NCBI RefSeq assembly: GCF_024746795.1
Contig: NZ_CP080524.1
Coordinates: forward strand, 2,520,001 to 2,584,000
Reading direction: 5' to 3'
From: Mesorhizobium sp. AR10
GTDB lineage: Bacteria > Pseudomonadota > Alphaproteobacteria > Rhizobiales > Rhizobiaceae
DNA: 64,000 nucleotides
The notes under the pieces are model-generated. The model was not told the DNA's origin, did no database searches, and worked only from the letters and a program-made list of their open reading frames with translations. The position numbers were made by a program, and so were the translations under genes. How positions within the stretch are numbered: the first letter of the stretch is position 1; each line of letters starts with the position of its first letter. Positions 1 to 7,822 of the stretch are shown here, one piece after another.

Positions 1-16
1 TTGAAGCCGGCAGGTG

Positions 17-325
17 TCAGTCGCTTTTGACGGCGGGCAGGCCGAAGCCGCCGACGGGGTTGGTCTCGACCTGGAATTCAAAGCCGGCGATGATGGGTCG
101 CGCCTTGGCGATCGCCGCCTGGACTTCGGGCAGTTGCAGAGAGGCCTTGTGGCTCTCGGCGTTGGTCCACACTTCGGTCACCCAGATCGCGTCGACGTCC
201 GCCGGGTCCTTGGCGATGACATAGCTCAGGCAGCCCGGCAGGGCGCCGGTGCTGGTGAGCAGGACGTCCATGATCGCGTCACGCTGGCCGCGCGTCGCCC
301 GCATCTTGCCGATCAGTCCGTACAT
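17..325 (-). CDS. ABM-domain (putative quinol) monooxygenase
   Basis: A 102-residue protein of the antibiotic-biosynthesis-monooxygenase fold, a small dimeric ferredoxin-like domain that oxidises quinols or small aromatics without a cofactor. It starts MYGLIGKMRATRGQRD and carries the family pattern of a first strand (GLIGKM), a helix, then the central CLSYVIAKDPADVDAIWVTE strand pair. The ATG is preceded by a good ribosome site (AAGGGAGA on the minus strand). It is the last visible gene of a three-gene minus-strand unit, 51 bases after the SDR gene, so it probably acts in the same redox or detoxification step. The substrate cannot be told from sequence. Confidence 0.85.
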   Translation of the reverse strand: MYGLIGKMRATRGQRDAIMDVLLTSTGALPGCLSYVIAKDPADVDAIWVTEVWTNAESHKASLQLPEVQAAIAKARPIIAGFEFQVETNPVGGFGLPAVKSD

Positions 326-376
326 TCCCTTTGTCTCCCTTCAGGGTTGCGCGAACAGCAGTATGCAGGTCGTCGC

Positions 377-1222
377 TCAAGGCATCAACTGGCCGCCATT
401 GACCTCGATCACCTGGCCGGTGATGTAGCCGCTCAGAAGATCCGACGAGAGGAACAGATAGGCGCCGACGCAATCCTCGGCCGTGCCGGCGCGCCCTTGA
501 GGAATGGTGGCGATCATGCCTTTCATCTGCTCGTCGGTCGAATAGCGTTCGTGGAAGGGTGTCGCGATGGTGCCCGGCGCCACGGCGTTGACGCGGATGC
601 CGAAGCCGATCAGTTCCTTGGCCATGCCGCGGGTCACATTGGAGACGAAGGCCTTGGCCGAGCCATAGAGCCCGGCGCCGCCACCGGCGCCGTTGCGCGC
701 GGCGATCGACGAGGTGTTGACGATGAAGCCGCCCTGCTTCTTCAGCCACGGGATAGCCTTGCGCGAGGCGGTGAGCACGGAGCGGGCGTTGAGGTCCATC
801 ACCGCGTCGTAGTGCGCCTCTGTCTGCTCGGCATAGGGCACACGGCCGAGCATGCCGCCGGCATTGTTGACCAGCCCGTCGAGCCGCCCGAATTTTTCAG
901 CACTTTCCTCGACGACGCGCTCGACATCGGCGGCCACCGAAAAATCACCCTTTGTGAGGAACACCTCGCTACCTTGGTCGCGAATGGTTTTGGCCAGTTT
1001 TTCGGCCGCCTCGCGGCTTGAATTGTAATGCAGCGTAACAAGGCATTTCTGTGCGGCATAGGCCAGCGCGAGTGCCGCCCCGATGCCGGTGGATGCACCG
1101 GTGACCAGCACCGCCTTGCCGGCGAGGTCAGGGATGACAAGGTCGGTCGCGGTAGCTGGCACGTCAAATTCCTCCGGGATTTCTGCCCGCCCTTCGTAGG
1201 CCCTTGCCGCCTGCGCTTTCAA
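377..1222 (-). CDS. SDR-family oxidoreductase
   Basis: Short-chain dehydrogenase/reductase with an N-terminal Rossmann fold. Visible motifs are the cofactor loop TGASTGIG (about residues 42-49), the NNAGG motif near 119-123, the catalytic Ser (NTSS), the YGSAKAF segment carrying the catalytic Tyr-x-x-x-Lys, and the C-terminal VIEVNGGQLMP typical of FabG-like members. The frame opens with TTG at 1222, three bases after the stop of the DsrE-like gene. About 30 residues precede the Rossmann core, so a slightly later GTG start is possible. It is co-transcribed with the DsrE-like gene upstream and the ABM protein downstream. It is probably an NAD(P)-dependent ketone or alcohol oxidoreductase of unknown substrate. 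Confidence 0.88.
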   Translation of the reverse strand: MKAQAARAYEGRAEIPEEFDVPATATDLVIPDLAGKAVLVTGASTGIGAALALAYAAQKCLVTLHYNSSREAAEKLAKTIRDQGSEVFLTKGDFSVAADVERVVEESAEKFGRLDGLVNNAGGMLGRVPYAEQTEAHYDAVMDLNARSVLTASRKAIPWLKKQGGFIVNTSSIAARNGAGGGAGLYGSAKAFVSNVTRGMAKELIGFGIRVNAVAPGTIATPFHERYSTDEQMKGMIATIPQGRAGTAEDCVGAYLFLSSDLLSGYITGQVIEVNGGQLMP

Positions 1223-1225
1223 GCC

Positions 1226-1663
1226 CTAGGGCCTGAGATAGACATAGCCCTGGCGCTGCAGTTCGGCGAGCTTGACGACGCCGCCCTTGTCGGCGGCGTG
1301 GAAGCCCTCGAGCAGGTCGGTGAGCGCGATATCCATGCCGTGCATGGTGTTGGTGCAGGCGTGCGGGCTGAGACCGCCCTCGACAAGGCCGGCGAAACGC
1401 CCGGAAATGGCTGCCGATATGCCCTTCGACTTGAAGGCGGCGAGAGCGGGGCCATGCACGACCAGCGCGATGTCGACATTGCCGCCGGTCCCTTCATAGT
1501 GGTTCTTGATGTTGCCGAGCACGAAATTGACCTTGTCGACATCGCTCAGGTGATAGGCAACCTTCTGCTTCTCCTCTTCCACGGTCGCCGCCTTGGCCTG
1601 GCGCAGCCCGAAAAGACCGGCGGCTCCGGCAAGACCCACGCGGAAAATGTCGCGGCGTTGCAT
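1226..1663 (-). CDS. Tat-exported DsrE/DsrF-like protein
   Basis: A 145-residue protein starting MQRRDIFRVGLAGAAGLFGL, a twin-arginine signal ending near QAKAAT. The mature part (VAYHLSDVDKVNFVLGNIKNH, then DIALVVHGPAL and CTNTMHGMD) matches the DsrE-like sulfur-relay fold and keeps one conserved Cys in the ACTNTM segment. The reading frame extends further upstream, but the chosen ATG gives a clean Tat signal. It is the first gene of the operon with the SDR and ABM genes. A periplasmic DsrE-like protein could handle sulfur or act as a small redox partner; the exact role is unknown. Confidence 0.8.
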   Translation of the reverse strand: MQRRDIFRVGLAGAAGLFGLRQAKAATVEEEKQKVAYHLSDVDKVNFVLGNIKNHYEGTGGNVDIALVVHGPALAAFKSKGISAAISGRFAGLVEGGLSPHACTNTMHGMDIALTDLLEGFHAADKGGVVKLAELQRQGYVYLRP

Positions 1664-1762
1664 GACTTCATCCTCCGGTTCCGGCCCTTGCAAATTGCGT
1701 GGCCTCGGCCTCAATCCTAGCATAAATTGAGGCGACGTCCTGTCGGTGCGAGGAGAGGTCAC

Positions 1763-2842
1763 ATGCCGTTGAAGACAATGGTGGGCGCCGTTGCCCTGCT
1801 TGCGTCACTTGCCGGCACGGCCTTCGCCGGCGACACGCCCAAGCTCACCGAACTCAGCCCCGACGGCAAGGATGCCTGTTTCGGCCGTGTCTATGACGCT
1901 GCGCATCTCAAGGCGCATCCGAAGCAGAAGGTGGCGCGGATATTCTTCTTCTACGGCTACGACCCGGTCAGCCGGCCCAACGAAGAACCGGGGCCGGGCG
2001 CCGATACATCCTACAACGCCTTCATCGCCACCACGGTGCGCGGCGCCAAGGCGCCTGAATGGGCCGGCGGCTGGTGCAATCACGAGTCCGAGGACGGCAA
2101 GACCGGCCCGATCCATTGCGGCATGGATTGCGACCGCACCATGGCTTCGTTGAAGGTCGACGAGAAGGGCCGGTTGATCGTCAACGATGTCTCGCCTGAT
2201 CTTTATCTCGACGCGGGTTCGGAAGACGAACTTGGCGAGGCTGAATATGACAGGCAGGCGCTCGGCAAGGAGGATGACAATTTCCGCCTCGACCCGATGC
2301 CGGCCGCAACCTGCAAGGCGGAGTTCGCGCGAGTCGACCCGATCGACCCGGCGCTTGGCCCGCCATTGCGCGAGCGGCTGAAGCCGGACCAGGCCTTCTG
2401 CTACGGGCGCGACTACGATGCCGCGCATCTCGGCTCGCATCCCGACCAGGTGACGCAATCCATCCGGGTTTTCCGTGCGCCGGTCGAACTGGCGTCCTTT
2501 GCCGCTGGCGGTGATACCGCCAATTGGCCGGACGGGGCCGATCTCACTATCTCAGTCACCACGCGCCAGAAGGCGAGCAAGGTCACGCAGACCTATTCCT
2601 GCCAGGGCGAGGGCGACCAGTGGCGCTGCGCGGCGAGTGCGAAGATGAGTGATTTGTCCTGCGACATCACCCAGAAGGAAGTCTTCTTGCGTCGCGGCGC
2701 CAATGGCACGATGATGCTGGCCAACCCCAACAGCAGCCTGCCGATCGTCGACCTGTGTTCGAAGGCCGCCGACGGCGAGACCATATCCGACGACAAGATC
2801 TATCGCCTGAACCCGATGCCGCAATCCGCTTGCGCGCCCTAA
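1763..2842 (+). CDS. Exported protein with two related tandem domains
   Basis: A 359-residue protein of unknown function. The ATG at 1763 follows the ribosome site GGAGAGG and begins a Sec signal (MPLKTMVGAVALLASLAGTAFA). The mature protein has two similar halves: the first opens DACFGRVYDAAHLKAHPKQKV and the second QAFCYGRDYDAAHLGSHPDQV, about 180 residues apart. Each half ends with a Leu-x-Pro-Met-Pro-x-x-x-Cys motif (LDPMPAATC and LNPMPQSAC). Paired cysteines suggest disulfides in the periplasm. It is divergent from the DsrE-like gene, about 100 bases apart. No catalytic motif was recognised. Confidence 0.8.
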   Translation: MPLKTMVGAVALLASLAGTAFAGDTPKLTELSPDGKDACFGRVYDAAHLKAHPKQKVARIFFFYGYDPVSRPNEEPGPGADTSYNAFIATTVRGAKAPEWAGGWCNHESEDGKTGPIHCGMDCDRTMASLKVDEKGRLIVNDVSPDLYLDAGSEDELGEAEYDRQALGKEDDNFRLDPMPAATCKAEFARVDPIDPALGPPLRERLKPDQAFCYGRDYDAAHLGSHPDQVTQSIRVFRAPVELASFAAGGDTANWPDGADLTISVTTRQKASKVTQTYSCQGEGDQWRCAASAKMSDLSCDITQKEVFLRRGANGTMMLANPNSSLPIVDLCSKAADGETISDDKIYRLNPMPQSACAP

Positions 2843-2861
2843 AATTTGGTATCGCGCCGTC

Positions 2862-2890
2862 TTGTTTATGCCGCTAGAGTGATATATATT
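2862..2890 (+). promoter_or_regulatory. Predicted vapBC promoter (-35/-10)
   Basis: TTGTTT at 2862-2867 and TATATT at 2885-2890 are separated by exactly 17 bases, a good sigma-70-type promoter placed about 30 bases before the GTG start of the antitoxin gene. The -10 element lies inside the inverted repeat annotated next, as expected for an autorepressed toxin-antitoxin operon. Predicted by eye only. Confidence 0.55.
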
Positions 2891-2904
2891 TTTGGTATGT
2901 ATCA
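2880..2904. promoter_or_regulatory. Candidate VapBC operator (inverted repeat)
   Basis: TGATATATA at 2880-2888 and TATGTATCA at 2896-2904 form an inverted repeat matching at 8 of 9 positions with a 7-base spacer. It covers the predicted -10 box. VapB antitoxins with an AbrB-type fold normally bind such palindromes in their own promoter, alone or as a VapBC complex. Confidence 0.55.
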
Positions 2905-2921
2905 TCGAGGAGTTGGACACT

Positions 2922-3155
2922 GTGGAAAAGGCAAAGGTGTTCTGGTCTGGCCGCTCGCAGGCGGTGCGCCTGCCCAAGGAATTTCGTTTTGAAAGCGAGG
3001 AGGTTTCAATCCGCCGTCACGGCCAGAGCGTAATTCTCGAGCCGCTTGCGCAGGACTGGGCTTGGCTCGACCAGGTGACTGGAACGCTCGATGACGATTT
3101 CGCCAAGGCGGCGCTTGAACGACCGGGCGAGCAGGATCGACCTGCTTTTGGATGA
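2922..3155 (+). CDS. vapB: VapB-type antitoxin (AbrB/SpoVT fold)
   Basis: A 77-residue antitoxin. The GTG at 2922 lies 9 bases after GAGGAG and gives the classical start VEKAKVFWSGRSQAVRLPKE, a swapped-hairpin AbrB-like DNA-binding domain (SGRSQAVRLP). The C-terminal third (about residues 45-77) is acidic and should wrap around the toxin. The longer frame opened by ATG at 2892 would overlap the operator, so it was not chosen. It is followed 9 bases later by vapC. Its product should neutralise VapC and repress the operon. Confidence 0.88.
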   Translation: MEKAKVFWSGRSQAVRLPKEFRFESEEVSIRRHGQSVILEPLAQDWAWLDQVTGTLDDDFAKAALERPGEQDRPAFG

Positions 3156-3164
3156 CGTCTTCAA

Positions 3165-3551
3165 GTGATCTATTTGCTCGACACCAATGCCGTCATCGCG
3201 ATCATGAAAGGCGATGCGGATTTGCTGGCGCGGCTCAAGCACCACAGGCCTCAGGATTTTGCGCTTTCGGCCATTGTTGTGCACGAACTCTACTATGGTG
3301 CTGAAAAGAGCCAGCGGAAGGCCGACAATCTGGCGCGCATAGAAGCGCTGCAGTTTCCGGTCCTCGAATTCGACCGGGAAGATGCGAGACATGCCGGCGA
3401 GATTCTGGCGACACTTGCGACATCTGGGACACCGATTGGCCCGTATGACGCTTTGGTCGGCGGTCAGGCTCGTGCCCGAAACCTCACGCTGATGACTCGC
3501 AATGTCCGAGAATTCGCGCGGATCAAAGATCTCACAATCGAGACGTGGTGA
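3165..3551 (+). CDS. vapC: VapC-type PIN-domain ribonuclease toxin
   Basis: A 128-residue PIN-domain protein, the toxin of the pair. The acidic metal-binding residues are visible: D6 in LLDTN, E41 in VVHELYYGAEKS, D95 in GPYDALVGG, followed by the TRNVREF motif near 111-117. PIN toxins cleave structured RNA, often tRNA or rRNA, in a Mg-dependent way. The start is GTG at 3165, just after the vapB stop, so the two are translationally close. All catalytic positions are present, so the toxin is probably functional. It is convergent with the CDF transporter gene. Confidence 0.9.
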   Translation: MIYLLDTNAVIAIMKGDADLLARLKHHRPQDFALSAIVVHELYYGAEKSQRKADNLARIEALQFPVLEFDREDARHAGEILATLATSGTPIGPYDALVGGQARARNLTLMTRNVREFARIKDLTIETW

Positions 3552-3557
3552 GCGACC

Positions 3558-4505
3558 TCACGCGAACGGTACGGCCGTCGTGCCCTTGGGCAGTTTGGCC
3601 TCGTCGTCCGGCTCGACATGGATGGTGACGCGCACCGAGGGGATTTCGGCCCTCAATGCGTCCTCGATTCGGTCGCAGATGACATGGCTGGCGCCGACCG
3701 TCATGTCGGCATCGACGACCAGGTGGAACTCGATGAAGGTGGCGCGGCCCGCGATGCGCGTCTTCAGGTCATGGACCTCCAGCGCACCCTTGCAATTGGC
3801 CGAGATGGTGTCGCGGATGTGCATGTGTTCCTGCGTGTCGACGGCGCGGTCCATCAGCCCGTTCATCGACGAGCCGATCACGTGCCAGCCTTGCCACAGG
3901 ATGTTCAGTGCCACGATGACGGCAAGCGCCGGGTCGAGTATCTGCCAGCCGGTCAGCACGGCGCCGGCCAGGCCGGCGAAGACGCCGATCGAGGTCACCA
4001 CATCGGTCATGATGTGCTTGCCGTCGGCGACCAGAGCCGGCGATTTTTGGGCACGGCCGGCGCGGATCAGCCTCCAGGCCCAGAAGGCATTGATGATCGT
4101 CGCGACGCCGTTGACGGCAAGGCCGGTCCAAGGCTGCTCGAGCGGGGCTGGATTCCGCCAGGCCCACCAGACCTCGTTCAGGATCAGAAGGGCTGCCAGC
4201 ACGATCAGCACGCCCTCCAGCACGGCTGAAAAGTACTCGGCCTTGTGATGGCCGAAAGGGTGGTCCTGGTCGGCCGGCTTGTAGCTGACCTGGATCGCCC
4301 AATAGGCGGCGGCCGAGGCAATGACGTTGACGATCGATTCCAGTGCGTCCGAGTAGAGCGCGACGGAACCGGTGACGTACCAGGCGATGAGCTTCAGGCC
4401 GAGCACCACGCAAGCGACGACGATCGACCAGAAGGCGAGGCTGGCGACCTTCTTCTTCGCGGCGGCTTTTGCCGCGATCGCCGTCAGGTTTTCCGTTGCG
4501 GCCAT
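3558..4505 (-). CDS. Cation diffusion facilitator (CDF) metal transporter
   Basis: A 315-residue inner-membrane metal/proton antiporter of the FieF/YiiP type with six predicted membrane segments and a cytoplasmic C-terminal domain (from about 205) that dimerises. The TM5 half of the metal site is H166-x-x-x-D170 (KHIMTD). The TM2 half reads E56-x-x-x-N60 (LESIVN), where FieF has D-x-x-x-D, which may shift metal preference. The interfacial His cluster is DHPFGHHKAEYFS (81-93). Its ATG is only 5 bases after the trpE(G) stop, so it is probably expressed from the trp leader promoter. The metal substrate is unknown. Confidence 0.9.
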   Translation of the reverse strand: MAATENLTAIAAKAAAKKKVASLAFWSIVVACVVLGLKLIAWYVTGSVALYSDALESIVNVIASAAAYWAIQVSYKPADQDHPFGHHKAEYFSAVLEGVLIVLAALLILNEVWWAWRNPAPLEQPWTGLAVNGVATIINAFWAWRLIRAGRAQKSPALVADGKHIMTDVVTSIGVFAGLAGAVLTGWQILDPALAVIVALNILWQGWHVIGSSMNGLMDRAVDTQEHMHIRDTISANCKGALEVHDLKTRIAGRATFIEFHLVVDADMTVGASHVICDRIEDALRAEIPSVRVTIHVEPDDEAKLPKGTTAVPFA

Positions 4506-4510
4506 CGTGG

Positions 4511-6700
4511 CTATGCGGCCTTTTCCTTGGCCTTGCGCGGCAGGTGCGCAACGATGTTCTCGATAATGCGCATGCCGGCATTGTGGCCGAGCGTCATGAT
4601 CGACTCCGGATGGAACTGCACCGCGGCGATCGGCTCCTTGCGGTGCTCGAAGGCCATGATGACGCCGTCCTCGGTCTCGGCGGTGACGATGAAGTCGTCA
4701 GGCAGCCGCACCGGATCGGCGAAGATCGAGTGGTAGCGGCCGACGGTCACTTCCTTGGGCAGGCCGGAAAAGATGATGCCCGGCTTCGACACGCGGATGC
4801 GCGACGGCTTGCCGTGCATCGGCACGTGCAATTGGCGCAGCTCGCCGCCATAGGCTTCGGCCAGCGCCTGCAGGCCAAGGCAGACGCCGAAGATCGGCAG
4901 GTCGCGGGCACGGGCCTTCTTGATGGTGGCGGCGCAATCGAAGTCCTTCGGCGTGCCGGGCCCGGGCGACAGCACGACGAGGTCGGGCTTCAACCGGTCG
5001 AAGACCTCCTCCGGCACCGGCGTGCGCACGGTCGAGACATTGGCGCCGGTCTGGCGGAAATAGTTGGCGAGCGTATGGACGAAACTGTCCTCGTGATCGA
5101 CCAGAAGGATGTTGACGCCGTCGCCGACGCGCGCGGTGGTGCGTTCGGCACCAGCGGCATTTCCGGTCTTGGCGTCGCGGATGGCGGAGAGCATGGCGGA
5201 TGCCTTCAATTCGGTTTCGGCTTCTTCTTCCTCGGGAATGCTGTCGAAGAGCAATGTGGCGCCGGCGCGTACCTCGGCGATGCCGTCCTTGATGCGGATG
5301 GTGCGAAGCGTCAGGCCGGTGTTCATGTCACCGTTGAAATTGACCATGCCGATCGCCCCGCCATACCAGGCGCGCGGGCTCTTTTCGTTCTGCTCGATGA
5401 AGCGCATGGCCCATAATTTGGGCGCTCCGGTGACGGTCACCGCCCAGGCGTGCGACAGGAAGGCGTCGAAGGCGTCCATGCCTTCGCGCAGCCGCCCCTC
5501 GATATGGTCGACGGTGTGGATCAGGCGCGAATACATCTCGATCTGGCGGCGGCCGATAACGCGCACCGAGCCCGGCTCGCAGACCCTCGACTTGTCATTG
5601 CGGTCGACATCCGAACACATGGTCAGCTCGGATTCGTCCTTCTTCGAATTGAGCAATTTCAGGATCTGCTCGCTGTCGGAAATGGCGTCGTCACCACGCT
5701 TGATGGTGCCGGAGATCGGGCAGGTCTCGACCCGGCGGCCGTTGACGCGCACGAACATTTCCGGCGAGGCGCCGATCAGGTACTCGCCTTCGCCGAGATT
5801 GATGAAGAAGGAATAGGGCGAGGGATTGATGGTCTTCAGCTTGCGCGAAATGTCGGAGGGCGGCGTCTCGCAGCGCTCGTAGAACATCTGGCCGGGCACC
5901 ACTTCGAACAGATCGCCGCGCTTGAAACTCTCCATCGCCTTGCGCACAAGGCTGGCATATTCACCGGGCTCATGGTCGCCGCGCGGCGGGATGCGGTCGG
6001 CGGTCTGGAACGGCTCGACGATTTCGTCGCGCGGCAGGCCTTGCGTCGAAAACCCGTCGCCGGAGTAGTCGTAGCGGTCGGTCCAGGCCTTGGTCGAATA
6101 GTGGTCGACGACCAGTATCTCGTCGGGGAGGAACAGCACGAGATCGCGCTGGCTTTGCTTGCGCTCGAGCTTGTAGTCGACCGGATCGAACTGGAAGGCG
6201 AGATCATAGCCGAAGGCACCGTAGAGCCCGAGATTGGCGTCTTCCGCCGTCTTGAACCGAGCGGTGATGGCGCGCAGCACGGTGAATACGGAGGGGACGC
6301 GGCTGCGTTCCTCTTCGGTGAAGACACGGCCCGGCTTGGCGACATCGAGGAGGATGAGTTTTTTCGACGTCTCGGCGATCGTCACATCGGCAAGATCGTC
6401 AAGCGCCTTGCCGATCACCGGCAAAAGCACCTCGCCACGGCTGTTCAACGCCTCGATGCGCATGGCGCGGCCGCGCGCTGAAATCACCAGCGGCGGGTCG
6501 ATGATGGCGGTGTCCCAGCGCGTGTAGCGGCCGGGATATTCGTAATTCGAGGAAAATACCGCACCACGGCGCGAGTTCAGCCCGTCGATATAGGTGTCGA
6601 TCGCGCCCTCGTAGGGTCGGTCGTGGCGCTCGCGGGTAATCGTCACGCCACCCGCGGTGACGAAGCGTTCCGCCCCGTTCTCCAGAATTATCGTCGTCAT
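4511..6700 (-). CDS. trpE(G): Fused anthranilate synthase TrpE(G)
   Basis: A 729-residue bifunctional anthranilate synthase (chorismate + glutamine to anthranilate), the first step of tryptophan synthesis, with both subunits in one chain as known from rhizobia. Residues about 1-510 are the TrpE chorismate-binding part (early segment [15 protein letters not shown]; later [22 protein letters not shown] cut here to its core, and [11 protein letters not shown]). Residues about 530-720 are a class I glutamine amidotransferase with the Cys in [10 protein letters not shown] and the His-x-Glu in FHPESIM. ATG at 6700 fits the rhizobial family start ([11 protein letters not shown]); an in-frame ATG at 6712 is an alternative. 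It is controlled by the upstream trpL attenuator and is followed by the CDF gene. Confidence 0.95.
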   Translation of the reverse strand: MTTIILENGAERFVTAGGVTITRERHDRPYEGAIDTYIDGLNSRRGAVFSSNYEYPGRYTRWDTAIIDPPLVISARGRAMRIEALNSRGEVLLPVIGKALDDLADVTIAETSKKLILLDVAKPGRVFTEEERSRVPSVFTVLRAITARFKTAEDANLGLYGAFGYDLAFQFDPVDYKLERKQSQRDLVLFLPDEILVVDHYSTKAWTDRYDYSGDGFSTQGLPRDEIVEPFQTADRIPPRGDHEPGEYASLVRKAMESFKRGDLFEVVPGQMFYERCETPPSDISRKLKTINPSPYSFFINLGEGEYLIGASPEMFVRVNGRRVETCPISGTIKRGDDAISDSEQILKLLNSKKDESELTMCSDVDRNDKSRVCEPGSVRVIGRRQIEMYSRLIHTVDHIEGRLREGMDAFDAFLSHAWAVTVTGAPKLWAMRFIEQNEKSPRAWYGGAIGMVNFNGDMNTGLTLRTIRIKDGIAEVRAGATLLFDSIPEEEEAETELKASAMLSAIRDAKTGNAAGAERTTARVGDGVNILLVDHEDSFVHTLANYFRQTGANVSTVRTPVPEEVFDRLKPDLVVLSPGPGTPKDFDCAATIKKARARDLPIFGVCLGLQALAEAYGGELRQLHVPMHGKPSRIRVSKPGIIFSGLPKEVTVGRYHSIFADPVRLPDDFIVTAETEDGVIMAFEHRKEPIAAVQFHPESIMTLGHNAGMRIIENIVAHLPRKAKEKAA

Positions 6701-6763
6701 TGCCGTCTCCATCAGCGTCTTGGCATTTCTGCTTCTTGGGGCCACGGACCCGGGAATGGCTTG

Positions 6764-6801
6764 AAAAAACAAATGGCCGCCCGGACATTCCGTTGCGGCC
6801 A
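6764..6801 (-). terminator. trp attenuator terminator (3:4 hairpin)
   Basis: On the minus strand TGGCCGC (6795-6801) pairs with GCGGCCA (6774-6780), with an extra CGGA/TCCG pairing inside, followed by the T-rich run TTTGTTTTTT (6764-6773). This is an intrinsic terminator between trpL and trpE(G). An upstream copy of GCGGCC (6833-6838) can pair with the same 5' arm and so form the antiterminator. The loop, stem and U-tract all fit ribosome-mediated attenuation. Confidence 0.88.
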
Positions 6802-6840
6802 CCTTCTATTTTCACGCGCACGCGTTCGAACAGGCCGCTG

Positions 6841-6885
6841 TCAGCGAGCCCACCACCAAATGGTCTTGATCGAGCGCATGTTCAT
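6841..6885 (-). CDS. trpL: trp operon leader peptide TrpL
   Basis: A 14-residue leader peptide, MNMRSIKTIWWWAR, with three consecutive Trp codons (TGG TGG TGG) and a TGA stop. It has the same length and the same C-terminus as the S. meliloti peptide, recalled as ending SIWWWAR. Stalling at the Trp codons when charged tRNA-Trp is scarce would free segment 2 to pair with segment 3 and let transcription reach trpE(G). There is no ribosome site before the ATG, and a -10-like element sits 8 bases upstream, so it is probably translated from a leaderless mRNA. Confidence 0.9.
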   Translation of the reverse strand: MNMRSIKTIWWWAR

Positions 6886-6893
6886 GGCGAAAT

Positions 6894-6921
6894 CCATAGC
6901 TGCGAAAGACCCGATGCGCAA
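6894..6921 (-). promoter_or_regulatory. trpL: Predicted trpL promoter
   Basis: On the minus strand TTGCGC (6916-6921) and CTATGG (6894-6899) are separated by 16 bases. The -10-like element ends 8 bases before the trpL ATG, which would place the transcription start at or beside the A of the start codon, as reported for rhizobial trpL. The hexamers are weak matches, so this call rests mainly on position. Confidence 0.45.
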
Positions 6922-7036
6922 CAGGTTTGAAAAGCCTGTCCAGTGGCTGCCGCTTCTACACCTCATGGCACATCGCCAAGGCTGGCAGCCCCGCCTACTC
7001 TAGACATCCAACAGCAGGAAGACGCGAGAGACACAA

Positions 7037-7807
7037 ATGACCCAGCAAATCGACCGCGCGCGGGCGTTCCATGCCCTTCACGTCAAGGGCGATCCAATCG
7101 TTCTCTACAACGCATGGGATCCGGGCAGTGCAAAGATCGTCGAGAAAGCAGGGGCGAAGGCCATTGCCACGGGAAGTTGGCCGGTCGCGGCAGCATTCGG
7201 TTTCGCTGACGGCGAGAAAATTCCGCTAGAGCTGGCGCTGGACAACATCAAGCGCATCGTGGCGGCGGTCGACCTGCCGGTGACCATGGATCTCGAGGGC
7301 GGTTATGGTGTCGCTCCCGACATCGTCGCTCGCACCGTGACGCTCGCCGTGCAGGCCGGCGCCATCGGCTTCAATTTCGAGGATCAGATCGTTGGCGGCA
7401 GTGGCCTGCACGACATCGCGGTGCAGGTGAAACGCATCGAAGCCGCGGCCGCGGCTGTGAAAGCCTCCGGCATACCGGCGTTCATCAACGCACGAACCGA
7501 CCTCTTCCTCAAAGCGAAGCCGGACACTCACGACAAGGCTTTGGTCGACCAGGCCATAGAGAGGGCGCACGCCTATGAGAAGGCCGGAGCGCACGGTTTC
7601 TTTGCAGCGGGTCTCGGTGACGAGGGCCTGATCGAGACACTTTGCAAGTCGATCAAGCTGCCAGTCAACATCATTGCGCTGGCGCATGTGCCGCCACGGC
7701 AGCGCCTGGCGGAACTGGGCGTTGCCCGCGTCAGCCACGGCCCTGTACCTTACCGGCAGATGGCCGAATGGCTAGAAGCCAAGGCGCGTCAGGCTATCTC
7801 AGGTTAG
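7037..7807 (+). CDS. Isocitrate lyase/PEP mutase family protein
   Basis: A 256-residue TIM-barrel protein of the PEP mutase/isocitrate lyase superfamily, which breaks or rearranges C-C or P-C bonds of 2-oxo acids using Mg. Motifs seen: LYNAWDPGSAKIVEKAG at the N-terminus, the metal-binding strand MDLEGGYG (about 87-94), GFNFEDQ (about 113-119) and INARTDLF (about 152-159). The KKCGH signature of true isocitrate lyase is absent, so it belongs to the PEP-mutase-like or 2-methylisocitrate lyase-like branch. ATG 7037 follows AGGAAG at a somewhat long distance. It stands alone; the substrate is unknown. Confidence 0.88.
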   Translation: MTQQIDRARAFHALHVKGDPIVLYNAWDPGSAKIVEKAGAKAIATGSWPVAAAFGFADGEKIPLELALDNIKRIVAAVDLPVTMDLEGGYGVAPDIVARTVTLAVQAGAIGFNFEDQIVGGSGLHDIAVQVKRIEAAAAAVKASGIPAFINARTDLFLKAKPDTHDKALVDQAIERAHAYEKAGAHGFFAAGLGDEGLIETLCKSIKLPVNIIALAHVPPRQRLAELGVARVSHGPVPYRQMAEWLEAKARQAISG

Positions 7808-7822
7808 CCCAGCAAGCCTGCC

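Larger units (their letters stand above)
6764..6885 (-). ncRNA. Predicted attenuated trp leader RNA (rnTrpL type)
   Basis: If transcription begins at the A of the trpL ATG and stops at the attenuator, the released RNA is about 120 bases. In Sinorhizobium meliloti the equivalent leaderless RNA (rnTrpL) is known to act in trans as a small RNA, and its peptide has separate roles. Segments visible here are: segment 1 overlapping the Trp codons (GGCTCGCT), segment 2 (AGCGGCC), segment 3 (GGCCGC) and segment 4 (GCGGCC). Pairings 1:2, 2:3 and 3:4 are all possible. A trans role here is inference. Confidence 0.7.

Noticed and set aside
14..1021. Long plus-strand open frame opposite the SDR and ABM genes
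   Set aside because: Antisense to well-supported genes; no ribosome site and the translation has no family signature. High G+C opens such frames.
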